A DNA stretch of 64,000 bases from UBA12481 sp942493265 (lineage in GTDB: Bacteria > Bacteroidota > Bacteroidia > Bacteroidales > UBA12481), in NCBI GenBank assembly GCA_942493265.1, contig OW818688.1, positions 2,976,001 through 3,040,000 on the forward strand, given 5' to 3'. A program made the position numbers and the translations under genes. Numbering within the stretch: position 1 is the stretch's first letter; each line of letters starts with the position of its first letter. The notes below the pieces were generated by a model. That model was not told the origin of the DNA. It saw only the letters and a list, made by a program, of their open reading frames with translations, and did no database searches. Positions 18,477 through 26,832 of this stretch are shown here, piece after piece.

Positions 18477-19817
18477 ATGGATCCACGAGTTGAAAAATTC
18501 ATGGCAAAAATTATTGCCAAGAACCCCAGCGAACAAGAATTCCACCAAGCTGTTTTGGAAGTATCTGAATCGCTGATTCCTTTCATTGAGGAAAATCCGA
18601 AGTACAAACAAGCCAAAATCCTTGAACGCATTGCAGAGCCCGAACGGGTTATCATGTTTCGGGTGCCCTGGCAGGATGACAGAGGCGAAATCCAGATCAA
18701 CCGGGGTTACCGTATCGAGATGAATAGTGCAATCGGGCCTTATAAAGGCGGATTGCGTTTTCATCCAACGGTAAACCTTGGAATTCTAAAGTTTCTGGCT
18801 TTCGAGCAGGTTTTTAAAAATTCTCTTACAACACTGCCCATGGGTGGTGGAAAGGGTGGATCGGATTTCGATCCTAAAGGAAAATCTGATTCTGAGGTGA
18901 TGCGGTTCTGCCAAAGTTTTATGACGGAACTTCAAAGGCATATTGGCCCGGATACCGACGTTCCTGCTGGTGATATTGGTGTTGGCGGACGGGAAATTGG
19001 GTTTCTTTTCGGACAGTATAAGCGTCTGCGGAATGAATTTACCGGTGTTTTAACCGGAAAGGGTCTGGAATGGGGGGGTAGCCTGATCCGGCCGGAAGCT
19101 ACCGGTTATGGTTGCGTATATTTTGCACAGGAAATGCTGGCTACCAGGGGCGATACTTTCAAGGGGAAAACCGTCTCGGTTTCAGGTTCCGGAAACGTGG
19201 CCCAATATGCTTGCGAAAAGGCAACCGAATTAGGAGCTAAAGTCGTAACTCTATCAGATTCTAATGGATATATATTCGATTCAAAGGGAATAACGCCTGA
19301 AAAACTTGCCTGGGCTATGGAACTTAAAAATGTCCGCCGGGGCAGGATCAGCGATTATGCTGATAAATTCAACTGCGAATACCATGAAGGTTTGCGACCA
19401 TGGGGAGTTAAAGTTGACATTGCTTTGCCATGTGCCACTCAGAATGAGGTAAATGAAGAGGAGGCCGATACATTGGTTAAAAACGGGTGCATCTGCGTAT
19501 CTGAAGGCGCAAACATGCCTTCCACACCTGATGCCGTTGAGGTATTCCTCAAAGCCAAGATTCTGTATGGTCCCGGAAAGGCGGCTAATGCAGGCGGAGT
19601 TGCTACCTCCGGACTGGAAATGTCACAAAACTCCATGCGTTTGAGCTGGACACGTGAAGAAGTTGATGCCCGTTTACATACGATAATGATCAATATTCAT
19701 AAAACCTGCCAGAAATATGGCACCGAAAAGGATGGTTTTATAAATTATGTGAATGGCGCTAACATTGGCGGATTTGTTAAGCTGGCTGATGCCATGATGG
19801 CACAGGGATTAGTTTAA
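18477..19817 (+). CDS. gdhA: Glutamate dehydrogenase with NADP-type signature
   Basis: This 446-residue paralogue lies 209 bp downstream of the first GDH. It keeps GGLRFHPTVN, PMGGGKGGSDFDPKGKSD and PAGDIGVGGREIGF. Its dinucleotide fold differs: SGSGNVAQYACEKATELG and LSDSNGYIFDSKGI, the form of biosynthetic NADP-dependent GDH (as in E. coli GdhA). The pair therefore looks like a duplication with split cofactor use, one copy for catabolism and one for ammonia assimilation. It converges on fabD with a shared terminator between them. The low-similarity intergenic region suggests independent regulation. Confidence 0.93.
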   Translation: MDPRVEKFMAKIIAKNPSEQEFHQAVLEVSESLIPFIEENPKYKQAKILERIAEPERVIMFRVPWQDDRGEIQINRGYRIEMNSAIGPYKGGLRFHPTVNLGILKFLAFEQVFKNSLTTLPMGGGKGGSDFDPKGKSDSEVMRFCQSFMTELQRHIGPDTDVPAGDIGVGGREIGFLFGQYKRLRNEFTGVLTGKGLEWGGSLIRPEATGYGCVYFAQEMLATRGDTFKGKTVSVSGSGNVAQYACEKATELGAKVVTLSDSNGYIFDSKGITPEKLAWAMELKNVRRGRISDYADKFNCEYHEGLRPWGVKVDIALPCATQNEVNEEEADTLVKNGCICVSEGANMPSTPDAVEVFLKAKILYGPGKAANAGGVATSGLEMSQNSMRLSWTREEVDARLHTIMINIHKTCQKYGTEKDGFINYVNGANIGGFVKLADAMMAQGLV

Positions 19818-19848
19818 TCCGCAGCAGTCGGTTTTTCATCCCGATCTT

Positions 19849-19888
19849 AAAAAAAGAGGCCGTCTGATTTCCTGGACGGCCTCTTTTC
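19849..19888. terminator. Bidirectional terminator between gdh and fabD
   Basis: GAGGCCGTC (19856-19864) pairs with GACGGCCTC (19875-19883), flanked by seven A on the left and TTTT on the right, so it can end transcripts from both sides. Confidence 0.88.
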
Positions 19889-19906
19889 TTTAAACCAGGG
19901 ATACCA

Positions 19907-20794
19907 TCATGAAATTGTTGCGCCCAGGGTTTCAACCGATCTGTCAACTTTCTTGATTAGACCCTGCAGAACAGAGCCCGGACCCACTTCCGTAAATTGG
20001 GTTGCCCCGTCGGCGATCATATTCTGGGCAGTCTGCGTCCATCTGACCGGACTGGTGAGCTGCGAAACCAGGTTTTTACGGATCACTGTCGGGTCCGTTG
20101 CCGGGAGTGCATCAACATTCTGATAAATCGGACAAACCGGCGCAATAATCGGAGCATCTTCAATGGCTTTTGCCAGTTCAGCCCTTGCCGGTTCCATCAG
20201 TGGTGAATGGAACGCCCCGCCAACTGAAAGTTTCAGGGCCCTTTTGGCGCCTAGTTCCTGTAGTCGGGTAATTGCCTGGTCAATGCCTGCATGTGACCCT
20301 GAAATTACAATTTGGCCAATCGTATTGTAATTAGCCGGTACCACCACCTCATCGATCTCAGCGCATACTTTTTCAACCAATTCATTTTCGGCGCCTAATA
20401 TGGCAGCCATAGTCGACGGATTCATTTCGCATGCTTTCTGCATGGCTAAGGCTCTTTTGGAGACCAGCGCCAACCCATCTTCAAAACTCAAAGCTCCGGC
20501 AGCTGTTAGGGCGGAAAACTCACCCAGACTGTGTCCGGCCACCATGTCGGGCTGAAACCTGTCGCCCATCACTTTGGCCAGAATAACCGAATGCAGAAAG
20601 ATTGCCGGCTGGGTTACCCTGGTTTGACGAAGGTCTTCGTCAGTACCGTTGAACATGATATCGGTAATCCCGAATCCAAGAATTTCATCTGCTTTCTTAA
20701 AAAGCTCCCGGGCTATTTCAGATTGATCATACAGATCCTTTCCCATACCGGGAAACTGTGCTCCCTGGCCGGGAAAAACATAAGCTTTCTTCAT
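19907..20794 (-). CDS. fabD: Malonyl-CoA:ACP transacylase
   Basis: This 295-residue enzyme loads malonyl groups onto acyl carrier protein for fatty-acid synthesis. The start AYVFPGQGAQFPGMG, the active-site serine motif VAGHSLGEFSAL (~90) and the second catalytic motif GGAFHSPLM (~200) are all present. It lies 9 bp downstream of folE on the same strand, so the two genes are co-transcribed. Length and motifs are normal. Confidence 0.95.
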   Translation of the reverse strand: MKKAYVFPGQGAQFPGMGKDLYDQSEIARELFKKADEILGFGITDIMFNGTDEDLRQTRVTQPAIFLHSVILAKVMGDRFQPDMVAGHSLGEFSALTAAGALSFEDGLALVSKRALAMQKACEMNPSTMAAILGAENELVEKVCAEIDEVVVPANYNTIGQIVISGSHAGIDQAITRLQELGAKRALKLSVGGAFHSPLMEPARAELAKAIEDAPIIAPVCPIYQNVDALPATDPTVIRKNLVSQLTSPVRWTQTAQNMIADGATQFTEVGPGSVLQGLIKKVDRSVETLGATIS

Positions 20795-20803
20795 ATTGTG
20801 TTT

Positions 20804-21430
20804 TTAATGGAGACGTGCGGTTATCAGGTGGATAAATTCTTCGCGGGTGGCAGTCCGAAGAAAAGCTCCGGTGAAATCAGAAGTAGTGGTTACCGAGTTT
20901 TGTTTCTGAATACCACGCATCTGCATGCACATATGCTGAGCTTCGATTACAACGGCTACACCGAGCGGCTGTAAGGTATCCTGAATGCAATCGCGGATTT
21001 GGGTGGTCAGACGCTCCTGAACCTGCAGGCGTCTGGCATAGGCATCCACCACACGGGCAATTTTGCTCAGTCCGGTTACATGGCCATTGGGGATATATGC
21101 CACATGTGCCTTTCCAAAAAACGGAAGCAGGTGATGCTCGCACATACTGTATAACTCAATATTTTTGACCAGAACCATTTGCCTGTAATCCTCATGAAAG
21201 GTAGCGGATTTAAGCATTTCCACAGGATCCAGCTTGTATCCGTGAGTGAAAAACTGCATGGCTTTCGCAACCCGTAACGGAGTTTTCAGCAAACCTTCAC
21301 GTTTGGAATCTTCGCCCAGAAGATCAAGGATTCGTGCGTAATGCACCGACAGCTCTTCTGTCCGCTCATCATCATACCTTTCGATCTTCTGGTAACCATT
21401 ACCATTGTTTTCGTACAGGTTAAATTCCAT
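20804..21430 (-). CDS. folE: GTP cyclohydrolase I
   Basis: This 208-residue enzyme converts GTP to dihydroneopterin triphosphate, the first step of tetrahydrofolate synthesis. The zinc and substrate sites are visible: SMCEHHLLPFFGKAHVAY (~110) and the third zinc ligand in EAQHMCMQMRG (~180). I chose the ATG at 21430 (MEFNLYENNGN); the frame stays open upstream to 21520, but that would overlap the divergent mqnB start. The gene is the first of a two-gene unit with fabD. The 88-bp divergent region holds a one-mismatch -7 box (TTTCTTTG on the minus strand near 21460). Confidence 0.94.
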   Translation of the reverse strand: MEFNLYENNGNGYQKIERYDDERTEELSVHYARILDLLGEDSKREGLLKTPLRVAKAMQFFTHGYKLDPVEMLKSATFHEDYRQMVLVKNIELYSMCEHHLLPFFGKAHVAYIPNGHVTGLSKIARVVDAYARRLQVQERLTTQIRDCIQDTLQPLGVAVVIEAQHMCMQMRGIQKQNSVTTTSDFTGAFLRTATREEFIHLITARLH

Positions 21431-21518
21431 TTTGCGAATTTTTGATTGAATGTTAGTACAAAGAAAGAACAATTTTTGTTCAGAAAGATTAACTTCGGGC
21501 ATCATTCCTGATCTGCAC

Positions 21519-22172
21519 ATGAGTCAATTGATTGTTATTCCTACGCTGGCTGAAGCTGCCCCCCTTATTTCTACCGCCGGATTTACGCCGACGAACGACC
21601 CATTGCTCTATGAGAAAACGGATAGTGGCTGGAAATTATTGATTGCAGGTATTGCAACGGTTCCCGTTATGTACAACCTGACCAGGCATCTTTCGTTATG
21701 TCATTATGAAAGAGTCATTCATGGCGGTATTGCCGGCAGTTATTTGTTATCGCTGCAACCTGTTGAAGTAGTGCAGGTTATTCGTGATACGTTTGTCGAT
21801 TTGGGGATCGACCATGGAGGCGTTTTCAGATGGATCTTTCATGAAAACCTTTGGAAACCGGATGAAAAGCCATTTCGGAACGGATGGATTGAAGTTCCGG
21901 AGGATAAGTCGCTCAAACTGCAGCCGGTCAGTGCAATTACGGTAGATCTCGTTACTGCAGGTCCGGAAAGAAAAGCGCGCCTGACGGAGAAATTTAACCC
22001 GCAAATAGAAAGTATGGAAGGAGCGGCAGTGTTTTATGTTTGCAGGATGGAGGATATTCCGGTGGTCCAGATACGGGCTATCTCAAATTATACAGGAATC
22101 CGCGACCGGCACAGCTGGAAAACTGAAGAAGCCATTGGGGCTTTAACCCATGTAATATTAAACCTTTTATGA
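21519..22172 (+). CDS. mqnB: Futalosine hydrolase
   Basis: This 217-residue nucleosidase-fold enzyme removes the base from futalosine in the alternative menaquinone pathway. Supporting motifs are the opening IPTLAEAAPLI, the central VIHGGIAGSYL, and the nucleosidase signature ESMEGAAVFYVC (~165) with DRHSWKTEEA at the C-terminus. The start is the ATG at 21519; the upstream open frame overlaps the folE leader. It overlaps mqnD by 4 bp (ATGA), a strong sign of coupled translation in the same pathway. Confidence 0.9.
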   Translation: MSQLIVIPTLAEAAPLISTAGFTPTNDPLLYEKTDSGWKLLIAGIATVPVMYNLTRHLSLCHYERVIHGGIAGSYLLSLQPVEVVQVIRDTFVDLGIDHGGVFRWIFHENLWKPDEKPFRNGWIEVPEDKSLKLQPVSAITVDLVTAGPERKARLTEKFNPQIESMEGAAVFYVCRMEDIPVVQIRAISNYTGIRDRHSWKTEEAIGALTHVILNLL

Positions 22173-22999
22173 AATTAAGCTTAGGCTATAGCACTTGTCC
22201 GAATGATACCTTTATTTTCGATGCTCTCGTCAATGGCAAAATCGATAATGAGGGTATTGAGTTTGTTCCGTTCCTCACCGATGTTGAGGATCTCAATCTT
22301 TTAGCTTTTAAGGGTGAGCTTGATGTAACAAAAATCTCCTACAATGCCTGGCTGCATGTATGGAAAAGTTATCGCATACTCGATTCCGGAAGTGCGCTAG
22401 GCAAAGGCAGCGGACCGGTTCTGGTAGCCCGGAATCAATGTCTGGATCCAAGGTTCTTCAGTCTGACTGTTGCTATCCCAGGGGAATATACCACTGCTAA
22501 TCTTCTTTTACGACTGGCATACCCGAATATCAAGGAAAAGAAAATTTTTGTTTTTTCAGATATCGAACAGGCAGTGCTGGATGGAATTACAGATGCAGGA
22601 GTTCTGATACATGAGAACCGCTTCACTTACGGGAAAAAAGGTTTGGTATTACTGCGCGACCTCGGGCAGTTCTGGGAAGAGGAATCACATTCGCCGATAC
22701 CGTTAGGCGGGATTATGGTTCACAGGAGGTTACCTCAGGATGTGGCTGTAAAGGTAAACAGGCTGGTACGAAAAAGTCTGGAATATGCCATGAATAACCC
22801 ACAGGGGACGGTTGCATACATGCGCCAGTTTGCCCAGTTGATGGACCAGGAAGTATTGGATGCACATTTAAATGCTTTTGTAAATGAGTACAGTGTTGAG
22901 CTGGGTGAAGTAGGCAAAAGGGCAATCAAAATCCTAATTGATAAATCGATAGCTGCGGGATTAATCAATGATGTTCCTGAAGATTATTTTGTGATATAA
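22169..22999 (+). CDS. mqnD: 1,4-dihydroxy-6-naphthoate synthase
   Basis: This 276-residue protein has a periplasmic-binding-protein-like fold used in the cytoplasm to turn cyclic de-hypoxanthine futalosine into 1,4-dihydroxy-6-naphthoate. The start LGYSTCPNDTFIFDALV and the motif LDVTKISYNAW are characteristic of MqnD. It overlaps mqnB by 4 bp. A LanB-type gene follows only 9 bp downstream and is probably in the same transcript, which is unusual. The other mqn genes (A, C, E) are not in this window. Confidence 0.92.
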   Translation: MKLSLGYSTCPNDTFIFDALVNGKIDNEGIEFVPFLTDVEDLNLLAFKGELDVTKISYNAWLHVWKSYRILDSGSALGKGSGPVLVARNQCLDPRFFSLTVAIPGEYTTANLLLRLAYPNIKEKKIFVFSDIEQAVLDGITDAGVLIHENRFTYGKKGLVLLRDLGQFWEEESHSPIPLGGIMVHRRLPQDVAVKVNRLVRKSLEYAMNNPQGTVAYMRQFAQLMDQEVLDAHLNAFVNEYSVELGEVGKRAIKILIDKSIAAGLINDVPEDYFVI

Positions 23000-23008
23000 G
23001 GATATCGG

Positions 23009-25231
23009 ATGGGCAAACGCATCACCTTTGATCCTTATGAACATTTTATGCTCAGGGCACCCTTGTTGCCTGTAGGATTTTTAGCGACCATACCTGATTC
23101 TCCCCAAAAGCTTTATCACTGGCTTAAAGAATTGTGGAAAGATGAAGTGATTCGCGAAGGGCTTTTATTGGGCAGTTATGAGTTCTCTCTCCGGCTAGAC
23201 CAGGAATTCAATCCCTCCAAAACATCCGCTCCCGACAACGGTGTTATGTTTTCCTTTCTGCGCTACCTCTGCCGGTTTGCATCACGATGTACCCCATTTG
23301 GAACTTTTGCAGGATTTACAACCGGACAAATCGGAGATGAAACCGCAGTGATGCTAGGCGATAAAAGAGATCATCAAATTCATGCACGACCTGATATGGA
23401 GTATCTGATGCGGATAGCAAGACTATTGGAATCAGATGCAGACATCAGGGAGAAGCTTATTTTTACTGCCAATTCAACTCTTTATTGTGTCGGATCCAGA
23501 TGGCATTATGTGGAAGTCAGGATTCCCGAGGGAAAGCCGGGCAAGCAATATGATATAGTAACCATCGACGATAACGGGGTAATCAGAAAAATTCTGGAAT
23601 TTTGCACAGCTGGAAAGAGCCTGCCCGAAATCAGGAATTTTCTGATCATGGAGGGATGGGATAAACAGGAAGTTCATGACTTTGTGGATTCGCTGGTTGA
23701 TTCGCAGGTTATTGTCAGTGGTCTGGAACCGGTGATTTGTGGTCCGGAATACCTGGAGTGTTTGCTTTCCCAGCTTACCTTTCATGGTAAAAATCATGAG
23801 GTTGTACAATCATTGGTCGCATTACGGGATACTTTTTCCCGGATGAACAAACCCTCAGACGTACACACCAGTTTTCCCCTGCTTGATCCGATATTAGCCG
23901 CAATTCCGGTGCCTGTAAACCGTAACCATCTGGTTCAGGTGGATATGAAATTGAGCAGTAGAGCTATGATCATTGATAACCAGCTCACAAATAGAATCTT
24001 ATTGGGATTGAGGATATTAAAGGCATTGTCACCAGTATCCCGCATGGATTTGATGAAAGGTTTCAGGGAGGCATTCTCAACCCGTTATGATAGCCGCAAA
24101 GTGCAACTCGTTAAAGTACTGGATCCTGAAACCGGCATTGGGCTAGAGGGTTCTGTTGAAGGTTACTGGACAGATCCGGTTCCCTGGATTGATGATCTTC
24201 GCTGGGGACCCTCTTTTGGATCTGTAAATGTTCAGGAAAATTCCGGAAATGCCTGGCTTTCAGGGAAATTCAATGAAGCTGCAAAAGATGAGCGGCAATA
24301 TATCGATCTGGAATCATCAGATTTACAATCTATTGGAATCCATGAGGGTTCCTGGCCAAATCAGATGATGGCCATGGTTGAATTTTTTGAACCGGATATT
24401 CCGGGTGAATTGAATATTCATTTCGTTCTGGGATCATCCGGAAATCCTTCTTACCTGCTCGGCCGCTTTGGTTTTGCTGATCAGGATGGCACCCGTGTAT
24501 GGATTAATGAGCTTATCAAGGATGAAACCGCATTCTTCCCGGAGGCTCTGTGTGCTGAAGTAGTGCACCTTCCCGAGGATCGAACCGGTAATGTTTTGCA
24601 GCGTCCTGCTTTTCTGGAATATGAGATACCCTACCTTGCGAGATCAGATAAAAGCCGGGATCGGCAAATTCCTGTGACTGATATAATGGTTTCAGTCGAA
24701 AACCATGAGGTGATTCTCACTTCAGCAAAATCTGGCAGGCAAATCCGCCCATTCATGTCCAATGCCTATAATCACCAGCTCGGAAACCTGGCTGTATATA
24801 AATTTCTACATCGAATTCATCTGCAGGATTATAACCGCTCCTATCAGCCTGACTGGAGTGACTCAGCTCTGAGGGCAGCGTTTATTCCGGGAATCCGTTT
24901 TAAAAATCTCATTCTGTCGCATCCTGTATGGTTGATCCGTTGTGAAGAGTTAACCAGATGGATTCATTCCGGCCGAAATGATCTGGAATTGCAGGAGGTG
25001 ATCAACTGGAAAAATAGCCGGCATATGCCGGATGAAATGCTGTGGATTTCTTCAGATCAGGAGCTATATTTCAATTGGACCAATGCCAGCCTGGTTTTGG
25101 CCCTTTGGGATACTGTTGGAAAGCTCACCTCCATCAAGGTGAGGCCATTCTACCTGTCAGCCGGAACACCGGTAAAAAGTCCGGATGGATCACATGCCAA
25201 CCAGTTCATATTTTGTTACAGGAAAACATGA
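23009..25231 (+). CDS. Lantibiotic dehydratase N-terminal (glutamylation) protein, LanB-like
   Basis: This 740-residue protein matches the glutamylation part of LanB dehydratases. Features are the opening RAPLLPVGFL, the motif RYLCRFASRCTPFGTFAGF (~85) which corresponds to the NisB ATPFG region, the ARPDMEYLMRI segment (~128) and the later RPFMSNAYNHQLGNLAVYKFL (~578, the conserved AHN-like site). LanB proteins use glutamyl-tRNA to activate Ser/Thr in a precursor peptide. The elimination domain is encoded separately by the next gene (ATGA overlap), as in split LanB systems. No precursor, cyclase or transporter gene is adjacent. The upstream neighbours are menaquinone genes, 9 bp away. Confidence 0.82.
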   Translation: MGKRITFDPYEHFMLRAPLLPVGFLATIPDSPQKLYHWLKELWKDEVIREGLLLGSYEFSLRLDQEFNPSKTSAPDNGVMFSFLRYLCRFASRCTPFGTFAGFTTGQIGDETAVMLGDKRDHQIHARPDMEYLMRIARLLESDADIREKLIFTANSTLYCVGSRWHYVEVRIPEGKPGKQYDIVTIDDNGVIRKILEFCTAGKSLPEIRNFLIMEGWDKQEVHDFVDSLVDSQVIVSGLEPVICGPEYLECLLSQLTFHGKNHEVVQSLVALRDTFSRMNKPSDVHTSFPLLDPILAAIPVPVNRNHLVQVDMKLSSRAMIIDNQLTNRILLGLRILKALSPVSRMDLMKGFREAFSTRYDSRKVQLVKVLDPETGIGLEGSVEGYWTDPVPWIDDLRWGPSFGSVNVQENSGNAWLSGKFNEAAKDERQYIDLESSDLQSIGIHEGSWPNQMMAMVEFFEPDIPGELNIHFVLGSSGNPSYLLGRFGFADQDGTRVWINELIKDETAFFPEALCAEVVHLPEDRTGNVLQRPAFLEYEIPYLARSDKSRDRQIPVTDIMVSVENHEVILTSAKSGRQIRPFMSNAYNHQLGNLAVYKFLHRIHLQDYNRSYQPDWSDSALRAAFIPGIRFKNLILSHPVWLIRCEELTRWIHSGRNDLELQEVINWKNSRHMPDEMLWISSDQELYFNWTNASLVLALWDTVGKLTSIKVRPFYLSAGTPVKSPDGSHANQFIFCYRKT

Positions 25232-26103
25232 AAATGCATCCAAATAAATATCCGCCCGGAAGCAAGTGGCTCTACATTAAGATATATGGCGGACCTCAGG
25301 CACTTGAAGAGTGGCTGATAAACAGGCTCCGGGCTCAACTGTCGGAATGGAAAAAGAATAGGATGGTGGAGCAGTTCCATTTTATCCACTATCTGGATCC
25401 CGGTTATCATCTGCGGCTCAGGTTTCTTTTAGATGACCCGGTACAATCAGGAATTTTGCTGCACGGAATTCAGTCTACCTGCCAGGAACTGCTCGAGGAG
25501 GATCTCATCTGGAAAATTGAGGTGTGTACCTATGAGCCGGAATATGAACGGTATGGATTGAATAGAATGTCGGTTGTTGAAGCCTGGTTTGAGTTAGATT
25601 CTCTCTTTTGGCTCGATGAGATACATAGACATGCCGGGATTGATAATCCGGATATCTGGAAAAACGCCATGCGGTCAGTGGATGTTTTTCTGACCGATTT
25701 CGGAGCTAATAATGATGATAAGGTAATCATCCTTAAGCGGTTAAAGAATTCTGCTGCAAATTTGTTCGGCATGAGCCGAAGGATGCAGATGCAGTTGGAT
25801 GACAAGTACCGGAAAATGGCCTTCGAATTGATTCCGGTGATAGGTATCGGAACGACCGGCTCGGACCCAAATATTATTGATCGTTCGGCTAAATCAAAAG
25901 TGATTTTTGCAAAGCTCCGCGGAACCTTTCGCAGCCAGACTGAATTATTGGAGTCCAATTTACTGCCCGACCTGATACATATAAGCCTGAATCGAGCCTT
26001 TCGTACGCGGCACCGGATGCAGGAATTAGTGCTGTATGATTTTCTTGGCCGCTATTATGAATCGGTCAGAGCGAGGGGAAACAGTATTAAATCGGACGCT
26101 TGA
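25228..26103 (+). CDS. LanB elimination-domain protein (thiopeptide-type SpaB_C)
   Basis: This 291-residue protein matches the small LanB or thiopeptide-type bacteriocin biosynthesis family that removes glutamate from glutamylated Ser/Thr. Motifs are KWLYIKIYGG at the start, FIHYLDPGYHLRLRFL (~45-60, with the conserved DPxxHLRLR) and VCTYEPEYERYG (~95). I chose the ATG at 25228, which overlaps the stop codon of the larger LanB as ATGA; an in-frame opening extends upstream to 25042, so a frameshift splitting an ancestral ~1000-residue LanB is the alternative. It could act as a peptide aminoacyl-tRNA-dependent enzyme rather than a lantibiotic enzyme. Confidence 0.8.
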   Translation: MKMHPNKYPPGSKWLYIKIYGGPQALEEWLINRLRAQLSEWKKNRMVEQFHFIHYLDPGYHLRLRFLLDDPVQSGILLHGIQSTCQELLEEDLIWKIEVCTYEPEYERYGLNRMSVVEAWFELDSLFWLDEIHRHAGIDNPDIWKNAMRSVDVFLTDFGANNDDKVIILKRLKNSAANLFGMSRRMQMQLDDKYRKMAFELIPVIGIGTTGSDPNIIDRSAKSKVIFAKLRGTFRSQTELLESNLLPDLIHISLNRAFRTRHRMQELVLYDFLGRYYESVRARGNSIKSDA

Positions 26104-26191
26104 CCGGTAGCGAAAGAAAATTGTTTACCCGAAGGTTAAACAAAATGATCTCCCGCTTTGTTATTTAGAATGTATCTAAGTAACAAATTTT

Positions 26192-26197
26192 AAGGAG
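26192..26197 (+). promoter_or_regulatory. Strong Shine-Dalgarno before sod
   Basis: AAGGAG stands 8 bp before the ATG at 26206. Most genes in this window lack such a site, so its presence suggests high translation. Confidence 0.6.
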
Positions 26198-26205
26198 ATA
26201 ATATC

Positions 26206-26805
26206 ATGCCATTTAAATTGCCCGATTTGCCTTATTCCTATGATGCGCTGGAGCCATATGTTGATGCCCGTACCATGGAAATCCATCACACCAAACATCA
26301 TGCAGCCTACACCAATAATCTTAATAACCTGGTTGAAGGAACAACTGCTGAAAACCTGAGCATTGAAGAGATTCTGGCCAAAGTTTCAACTTTCGCTGTC
26401 GGGGTTCGGAATAATGGTGGCGGATTTTACAACCACAATCTTTTCTGGACGGTGATGTCCCCAAATGGAGGCGGGAAACCATCAGGGGATTTACTAAAGT
26501 CGATTGAAATCGATTTCGGATCTTTCGAGGCATTCAAAGAAAAATTCTCAACTGCAGCAACAACCCGATTTGGATCAGGGTGGGCCTGGCTGGTTAGAAC
26601 AGAGGGAAAACTGGTAGTTTCCTCCACACCAAATCAGGATAATCCGCTGATGGATATTGCCGAAGTCAAGGGAGTACCTGTTCTTGCCCTTGATGTATGG
26701 GAACACGCATACTACCTGAATTATCAGAACCGGAGGCCGGATTATATTGCGGCATTCTGGAATCTGGTGAACTGGGCTGAAGTTGAAAAGCGGTTCAGAG
26801 GATAG
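26206..26805 (+). CDS. sodB: Superoxide dismutase (Fe/Mn family), cytoplasmic
   Basis: This 199-residue enzyme disproportionates superoxide in the cytoplasm. Metal-ligand motifs are present: EIHHTKHHAAYTNNLN (~26), GGGFYNHNLFW (~75) and DVWEHAYYLNYQNRRPDYI (~165). The glycines before NHNLFW and the Gln in TPNQDNPLM are residues typical of Mn or cambialistic enzymes rather than strict Fe enzymes, so metal use is open. A very similar exported copy lies at 34999-35700. It has a strong Shine-Dalgarno site. Confidence 0.94.
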   Translation: MPFKLPDLPYSYDALEPYVDARTMEIHHTKHHAAYTNNLNNLVEGTTAENLSIEEILAKVSTFAVGVRNNGGGFYNHNLFWTVMSPNGGGKPSGDLLKSIEIDFGSFEAFKEKFSTAATTRFGSGWAWLVRTEGKLVVSSTPNQDNPLMDIAEVKGVPVLALDVWEHAYYLNYQNRRPDYIAAFWNLVNWAEVEKRFRG

Positions 26806-26832
26806 GAACCAAAAACGTAACGGCCGGATAAA

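Noticed and set aside
26104..26205. Search for a lanthipeptide-like precursor gene after the LanB pair
   Set aside because: No short frame with a leader and a Ser/Thr/Cys-rich core was found in this gap; only a Shine-Dalgarno site for sod.
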